DNA of 26,213 bases, from the IMG/VR virus record IMGVR_UViG_3300044998_001366, positions 1 to 26,213 of that record; one strand, given 5' to 3'. Of the stretch, positions 23,254-26,213 are shown one piece after another. The position numbers were made by a program, and so were the translations under genes. This DNA comes from a virus. Positions within the stretch are counted from its first letter, which is position 1. Each line of letters starts with the position of its first letter. The notes below the pieces were generated by a model. The model ran no database searches and was not told the DNA's origin. It worked only from the letters and a program-made list of their open reading frames with translations.

Positions 23254-23544
23254 ATGAGAGAAAAAAGAATGGTGGCCGATATTATGGATGCCCCGGCCTG
23301 CGTCACTGACGAGGATTTTGACGCCGCCCTCGAAGCGGCGGGGGAAGCCGCCGAAGTGTACAAGCAGGCCATCTTAGCCCTGGTGGCTATCCAGTTCGAA
23401 GACGATGCTATTCCCGAAATGATCGAGCGTTTGTATGAATTGGCTGGTCAATTGGCTTACGAGGCTGCTTACGCCGAATTAATAGAGCGCGGTTATACTG
23501 CTGGGTCTCTGCGGAATGTCAATGTCACGGTTGAGGCTATTTAA
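23254..23544 (+). CDS. Small acidic paralogue A
   Basis: This 96-residue helical, acidic protein begins MREKRMVADIMDAPACVTDE. It carries the family signature AIPEM-x-E-x-L-x-ELA (DDAIPEMIERLYELAG) and a C-terminal ELIERGYTAGSLRNVNVTVE. A close paralogue is at 24301 and more distant ones at 23564 and 24997. AAGGAG lies seven bases before the ATG. A longer frame starting at 23212 would begin inside the hairpin and is rejected. The acidic composition could suggest a DNA-mimic antirestriction role, but that is speculation. Confidence 0.75.
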   Translation: MREKRMVADIMDAPACVTDEDFDAALEAAGEAAEVYKQAILALVAIQFEDDAIPEMIERLYELAGQLAYEAAYAELIERGYTAGSLRNVNVTVEAI

Positions 23545-23563
23545 CCTAACAGGAGAGAAAAAG

Positions 23564-23803
23564 ATGATTGTCACGATCCGCCGGGTCCCCCGCGAAGTCA
23601 CCGATGAACAGCTGGAAGCCGTGGAGCACAAGGCGGCTAAAGCGGCCGCCTTTTTCGACAGGGAAGACTTAATCCTCTTGGCAGAAAACGCCGCTTACGA
23701 GGCCGCCTGCCTGGAACTTGAGGATCTTGGTTTTAGCTTTCGAGACATGGTTGTTGAAGTCTATATCCCACAAGGGTTTCAGGAAAAAAGTGGCCATTTG
23801 TGA
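23564..23803 (+). CDS. Shortened paralogue B
   Basis: This 79-residue protein begins MIVTIRRVPREVTDEQLEAV. It has the family start (I-x-x-x-P-x-x-VTDE) and end (AAYEAACLELEDLGFSFRDM, then VEVYIP) but lacks about 25 central residues found in A and C. Its last residues (PQGFQEKSGHL) are translated from copy 2 of the 70-base repeat, so the original C-terminus is probably lost or altered. AGGAG is seen upstream of ATG 23564. Confidence 0.65.
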   Translation: MIVTIRRVPREVTDEQLEAVEHKAAKAAAFFDREDLILLAENAAYEAACLELEDLGFSFRDMVVEVYIPQGFQEKSGHL

Positions 23804-23838
23804 TTTTTTTCTTGAATTATGGCCATAGCCACAAGTAG
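23767..23838. repeat. 70-base intergenic repeat, copy 2
   Basis: Aligned with 22763-22832, it has the same order of GGGTTTCAG, A-run, TGGCCATTTG, T-run, ATGGCCATAGCC and CACAAGTAG, with roughly one in five positions changed. Its beginning is translated as the end of the upstream gene. It precedes the HNH gene just as copy 1 precedes the gene at 22878. Its opening CTATATCCCA also resembles 14371-14380. Confidence 0.8.
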
Positions 23839-23875
23839 GGTTTTTTCAGAAGTAAGAGAGAAAGAGAGAACACAA

Positions 23876-24274
23876 ATGAGCCTCAAGACCCGCAAAGGCA
23901 ACAACAAGGGTTGCACCGTGAAGCCCCTCAAGCGGTTGTCCATCTACCTCCGGGACGGCCTGGCCTGCGTCTATTGCGGAGCCAGCACCGAGACCGGCGC
24001 CCAGTTGACCCTGGACCACGTCAAGCCCGCCTGCCAGGGCGGCACGAACGAGGCCACCAACCTGGTGACCGCTTGCCGCAAGTGTAACTGCTCGCGCCAG
24101 GACCGCTCTGTTGCCAGCTTTTGCGAGGCCGTTGCGGAATATGTGAAGGATGGGCGCACCGGCAAGCAGATCGCCGCTCATGTCCACAAGACCCGCAAGC
24201 GTGTCGTGAAGGTCGAAGAGGCTCGTGACCTGATTGCCCGCCGCCTGTTTGTCAACGGAGAAATTGTGAAGTAG
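23876..24274 (+). CDS. HNH endonuclease
   Basis: This 132-residue protein has a clear HNH core: CVYCGA, then TLDHVKPACQGGTNEATNLV and TACRKCNCSRQD. The two CxxC pairs bind structural zinc, and Asp-His with the later Asn form the catalytic site. The sequence after residue 85 is basic and helical (TGKQIAAHVHKTRKRVVKVE), perhaps for DNA binding. It lies among accessory genes rather than beside terminase, so it is more likely a free-standing homing or defence-type nuclease than a packaging HNH. ATG 23876 is chosen because the longer frame starts inside the repeat. Codon use is rich in GCC and AAG/AAC. Confidence 0.82.
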   Translation: MSLKTRKGNNKGCTVKPLKRLSIYLRDGLACVYCGASTETGAQLTLDHVKPACQGGTNEATNLVTACRKCNCSRQDRSVASFCEAVAEYVKDGRTGKQIAAHVHKTRKRVVKVEEARDLIARRLFVNGEIVK

Positions 24275-24300
24275 GCAATACAATATAAGGAGAATGTGCA

Positions 24301-24591
24301 ATGCGTGAGAAGAAGCTAGTTGCAACAATCATGGACACCCCCAGCGGTGTCAAACAGTCTGCCTTGGACATGGCAAGAGATGAGGCTGAAAATGCAGCGG
24401 ACGTTTACAAATATGCGATTATTGCCCTGGAGGCCATTGCGGATGTCGATTCGGCCATTCCGGAGATGCTAGAAAAGTTGCACGAATTGGCGGATGACGC
24501 GGCTCGGGAGGCAGCACACGGCGAATTGCAAGACCGTGGTTATTCCCCAGAGTATTTGGCCACGATGAGCGTGCGCGTCAGCGTTATCTAA
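24301..24591 (+). CDS. Small acidic paralogue C
   Basis: This 96-residue protein aligns end to end with the 23254 gene without gaps: MREKKLVATIMDTPSGVKQS, the shared VYKYAIIALEAI, the DSAIPEMLEKLHELADDAAR motif, and RGYSPEYLATMSVRV. The HNH gene sits between A/B and C, consistent with insertion into a duplicated set. AAGGAG lies just upstream. Function unknown. Confidence 0.75.
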   Translation: MREKKLVATIMDTPSGVKQSALDMARDEAENAADVYKYAIIALEAIADVDSAIPEMLEKLHELADDAAREAAHGELQDRGYSPEYLATMSVRVSVI

Positions 24592-24600
24592 CAAGACCAG

Positions 24601-24620
24601 GGCCGGGCGTTTGCCCGGCC
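24601..24620 (+). other. Perfect 8-base-pair intergenic hairpin
   Basis: GGCCGGGC (24601-24608) and GCCCGGCC (24613-24620) pair perfectly across GTTT. No T-run follows, so it is not a standard terminator. It separates paralogue C from the DGPNGEPA-type gene, as the TTCG hairpin separates the genes at 22878 and 23254. Confidence 0.75.
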
Positions 24621-24648
24621 AACCTAATACAATAAGAGGAGAAAACAC

Positions 24649-24978
24649 ATGGAATCCCCACACCTGGATCTGCAGCTTACCGAGAATTTGATTAACCGAG
24701 CATTTATCCTCGGCCTCAACGGCGATTGGGCTTGGGACCTGTTCCGTCGCGTCGAAGCCGAACTTTATTTTGATTGTTCAATCTTCGTGCGAGACCTGCC
24801 AGAAAGGCACCTTCGCGATTTTTTCTGCCGCCTGGTCGATGGGTGGACTGTGGACAGTCGCGGCAATAAGTTTCACCACCTTGACGGCTACCTTCACGAT
24901 GGCCCCAACGGCGAACCGGCGATTGTTCGCCCTGACGGTATGGTCGAGCATTATGAGGACGGCGTCAGGATTTTCTAG
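24649..24978 (+). CDS. DGPNGEPA-repeat protein E
   Basis: This 109-residue protein has an N-terminal region shared with the gene at 25832 (SPHLDLQLTENLI and VDGWTVDSRG) and one C-terminal repeat (YLHDGPNGEPAIVRPDG, then EHYEDGVRIF). Such short repeats (DGPA-V-xx-DG-T-xxY-x-x-G) resemble MORN-like repeats found in bacterial and phage proteins. Its leader GCCAACCTAATACAATAAGA closely matches that of the gene at 25434. Function unknown. Confidence 0.7.
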   Translation: MESPHLDLQLTENLINRAFILGLNGDWAWDLFRRVEAELYFDCSIFVRDLPERHLRDFFCRLVDGWTVDSRGNKFHHLDGYLHDGPNGEPAIVRPDGMVEHYEDGVRIF

Positions 24979-24996
24979 ACAAAAGGAGACAGGAAG

Positions 24997-25347
24997 ATGT
25001 TACCGCACATTACAATTTTTGACGCCCCAAAAGGCGTTACTCAGGCCGAAATGGACTGCACAAGACAGGCTATTAACCAAGCTATCAAGTGGCATTGTGT
25101 AGTCATCGGATACCTAGAACTAATGGATGAGGACGCTGTTACATCCTGGCTAATCCAAGAGTTGAAAGACCAAATGGAGGCATTGGCTATTGCCACGGCG
25201 AAGGAATGTCTCAAGAGATATTGGTACTCTAGTCGCAGTCTAGCGTCTTTGTCGGTGGATATCCGCATCCCGTACGTTGGGCGTTATATCGACGGAGTTT
25301 TGCTTACCCCCAAGGCCTATTTAGCAAACTACAATTTGCCGCGCTGA
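24997..25347 (+). CDS. Divergent paralogue D with C-terminal extension
   Basis: This 116-residue protein begins MLPHITIFDAPKGVTQAEMD. It retains the family pattern (DAP-x-x-VT near the start, the LIQELKDQMEALAIATAKEC helix in place of IPEM-x-E-x-L-x-ELA, and SLASLSVDIRIP near the end), but with many changes. After VDIRIP there are 26 extra residues (YVGRYIDGVLLTPKAYLANY onward) not found in the others. Its stop falls inside the remnant described at 25337, suggesting that a recombination joined two genes here. Confidence 0.6.
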   Translation: MLPHITIFDAPKGVTQAEMDCTRQAINQAIKWHCVVIGYLELMDEDAVTSWLIQELKDQMEALAIATAKECLKRYWYSSRSLASLSVDIRIPYVGRYIDGVLLTPKAYLANYNLPR

Positions 25348-25390
25348 CGGTACGGTTGGGCGATACCAGGACAGCGCCAGGATTTCCTAG
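25337..25390 (+). pseudogene. Remnant of a DGPNGEPA-type gene end
   Basis: In the frame of 25337 the DNA reads CRADGTVGRYQDSARIS then TAG, matching the VRPDGMVEHYEDGVRIF end of the 24649 gene, including the position of the stop. No start or upstream part of that gene is present, because paralogue D occupies the preceding DNA. It therefore looks like the leftover 3' end of a deleted relative. Confidence 0.65.
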
Positions 25391-25433
25391 TTTAGGCCAA
25401 GCCAACCTACTATAACAAGAGGAGACAAGCAAG

Positions 25434-25835
25434 ATGGGCAAGACAGAAGTAGGCCACGAAGTAGTGACCCGTCCAGACGGCGCGGTCGAGAGATTCCGGA
25501 ACGGCAAGCGTCATGACGGCCCGAACGGAGAACCGGCGGTAGTTGAAGCAGACGGCACAGTTGGGCGATTCCAAGATGGCAAACTGAACGACGGCCCAAA
25601 CGGAGAACCTGCGATTGTTCGTCCAGACGGTACCGCGTTTCGGTATCAGGACGGTTGGTTGCACGACGGTCCGAATGGTGAACCGGCTGTAGTTAAATCC
25701 GACGGCACAGTTGCGCGTTGCCGTGATGGGAAACTGAATGACGGGGTAAATGGCGAGCCCGCGGTAGTCTTTCCGGATGGAAGAACCGAGCGGTACAGGA
25801 AGGGCAAAAAAATCGAAGAAGGATCCGGCAAATGA
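25434..25835 (+). CDS. DGPNGEPA-repeat protein F (four tandem repeats)
   Basis: This 133-residue protein is almost entirely repeats. Residues 28-52, 53-77, 78-102 and 103-127 are four 25-residue units of the form DGPNGEPAVV-xx-DGT-xxRF-x-DGKLN. Residues 3-27 form a degenerate fifth unit. The units are acidic and glycine-rich, MORN-like, and likely form a beta-hairpin stack. AGAGGAGA lies about 10 bases before the ATG in a leader like that of the 24649 gene. The role is unknown; a binding or surface protein is possible. It ends overlapping the next ATG. Confidence 0.75.
   Translation: MGKTEVGHEVVTRPDGAVERFRNGKRHDGPNGEPAVVEADGTVGRFQDGKLNDGPNGEPAIVRPDGTAFRYQDGWLHDGPNGEPAVVKSDGTVARCRDGKLNDGVNGEPAVVFPDGRTERYRKGKKIEEGSGK
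25515..25814 (+). repeat. Four 75-base tandem coding repeats
   Basis: Each 75-base unit encodes 25 residues beginning DG(P/V)NGEPA. The bases GGCCCGAACGGAGAACC recur with small changes, so units are related at DNA level and may expand or contract by recombination. Related single units lie in the genes at 24649 and 25832. Confidence 0.85.
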
Positions 25836-26213
25836 CCCCCGAAAACTCCCCGCATTTGGACTTGGAGATTACCGAGGATCTGATCAAGCGAGCGAAAGAC
25901 TTCGGACTTTCAGGAATGGATCTGCAGATATTAAAACGATATGTTGGTAAGAAAGTCAGAGACGTTTCGTATCCTTTTTATCGTGATCAATACGTGCTTC
26001 TGGTTGATGGATGGACGGTTGATTCCAACGGTACCAAGAGGCACTTTCTCAACGGCAAACTACACGATGGCCCAAACGGCGAGCCCGCGGTGACTTGGTC
26101 GGACGGGTCTACCGAACGGTATCAGCACGGCAAAATGAACGACGGCGTCAACGGCGAGCCTGCGATTGTGCGTTGTGACGGAAGTATCTCGCGCTGCCTA
26201 AATGACCTTGCTC
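25832..26213 (+). CDS. DGPNGEPA-repeat protein G (partial)
   Basis: This gene runs off the window; at least 127 codons are visible. It begins MTPENSPHLDLEITEDLIKR and is a paralogue of the 24649 protein: SPHLDL-x-x-TE-x-LI-x-RA, then VDGWTVDSNGTKRHFLNGKL, then DGPNGEPAV and DGVNGEPAIV units. AAGGA lies eight bases before the ATG, which overlaps the stop of the preceding gene (ATGA). Confidence 0.75.
   Translation, partial: MTPENSPHLDLEITEDLIKRAKDFGLSGMDLQILKRYVGKKVRDVSYPFYRDQYVLLVDGWTVDSNGTKRHFLNGKLHDGPNGEPAVTWSDGSTERYQHGKMNDGVNGEPAIVRCDGSISRCLNDLA

Noticed and set aside
22839-23372. Minus-strand frame of 177 codons across the genes at 22878 and 23254
   Set aside because: Crosses the TTCG hairpin and opposes two genes with strong ribosome binding sites. 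No motif was recognised.
25515-25814. Regular 75-base repeats resembling a CRISPR-like or satellite array
   Set aside because: The period is an exact multiple of three, the frame stays open and the units encode a consistent 25-residue motif. There are no unique spacers.

Overview
This window is one stretch of a double-stranded DNA tailed phage or prophage. No host gene, integrase, transposase, tRNA or rRNA was recognised, so the host cannot be named. Genes are tightly packed, with many 1 to 8 base start/stop overlaps. Coding DNA is GC-rich, while the central control region is clearly AT-richer.

Layout. The left half (about 1-14150) is read leftward and is a virion assembly operon in the order: helix-turn-helix protein, likely small terminase, large terminase, unknown protein, portal fused to a Mu gpF-type domain, protease with a nested scaffold, decoration-like protein, major capsid, and Mu gp36, gpG and gp37-type connector and tail-completion proteins. 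Then come a tail tube with an Ig-like domain, tail chaperones joined by a -1 frameshift, a lysis-like group (coiled-coil membrane protein, amidase, small two-helix membrane protein), the tape measure, and the start of another tail gene. The head and connector set is Mu-like. The tail is siphovirus-like as far as seen, with no sheath gene in the window.

The centre (14217-14992) is a non-coding divergent region full of inverted repeats built on TGACAAA and GGTACTA motifs, plus a second motif, TGGCCATTT. It is the likely control region or replication origin.

The right half is read rightward. From 14993 to 22762 it is a replication and recombination operon: DnaN-like sliding clamp, tiny HTH protein, PD-(D/E)XK nuclease with Fe-S-type cysteines, RecA-fold ATPase, SSB-like protein, DEAH helicase, VRR-NUC nuclease, a small protein and a CHC2/TOPRIM primase-helicase. 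The SSB-like protein and the primase-helicase both end in an SSB-like acidic tip (DEIPF, DEVPF). No DNA polymerase is in view, so the clamp may load a host polymerase or one encoded outside the window.

From 22763 to the end is an accessory region of small genes, each with its own ribosome binding site. It holds two copies of a 70-base intergenic repeat, an HNH endonuclease, a four-member family of small, mostly acidic paralogues, and a second family carrying 25-residue DGPNGEPA repeats. Signs of duplication, truncation and recombination are frequent there, and this is the least familiar part of the window.
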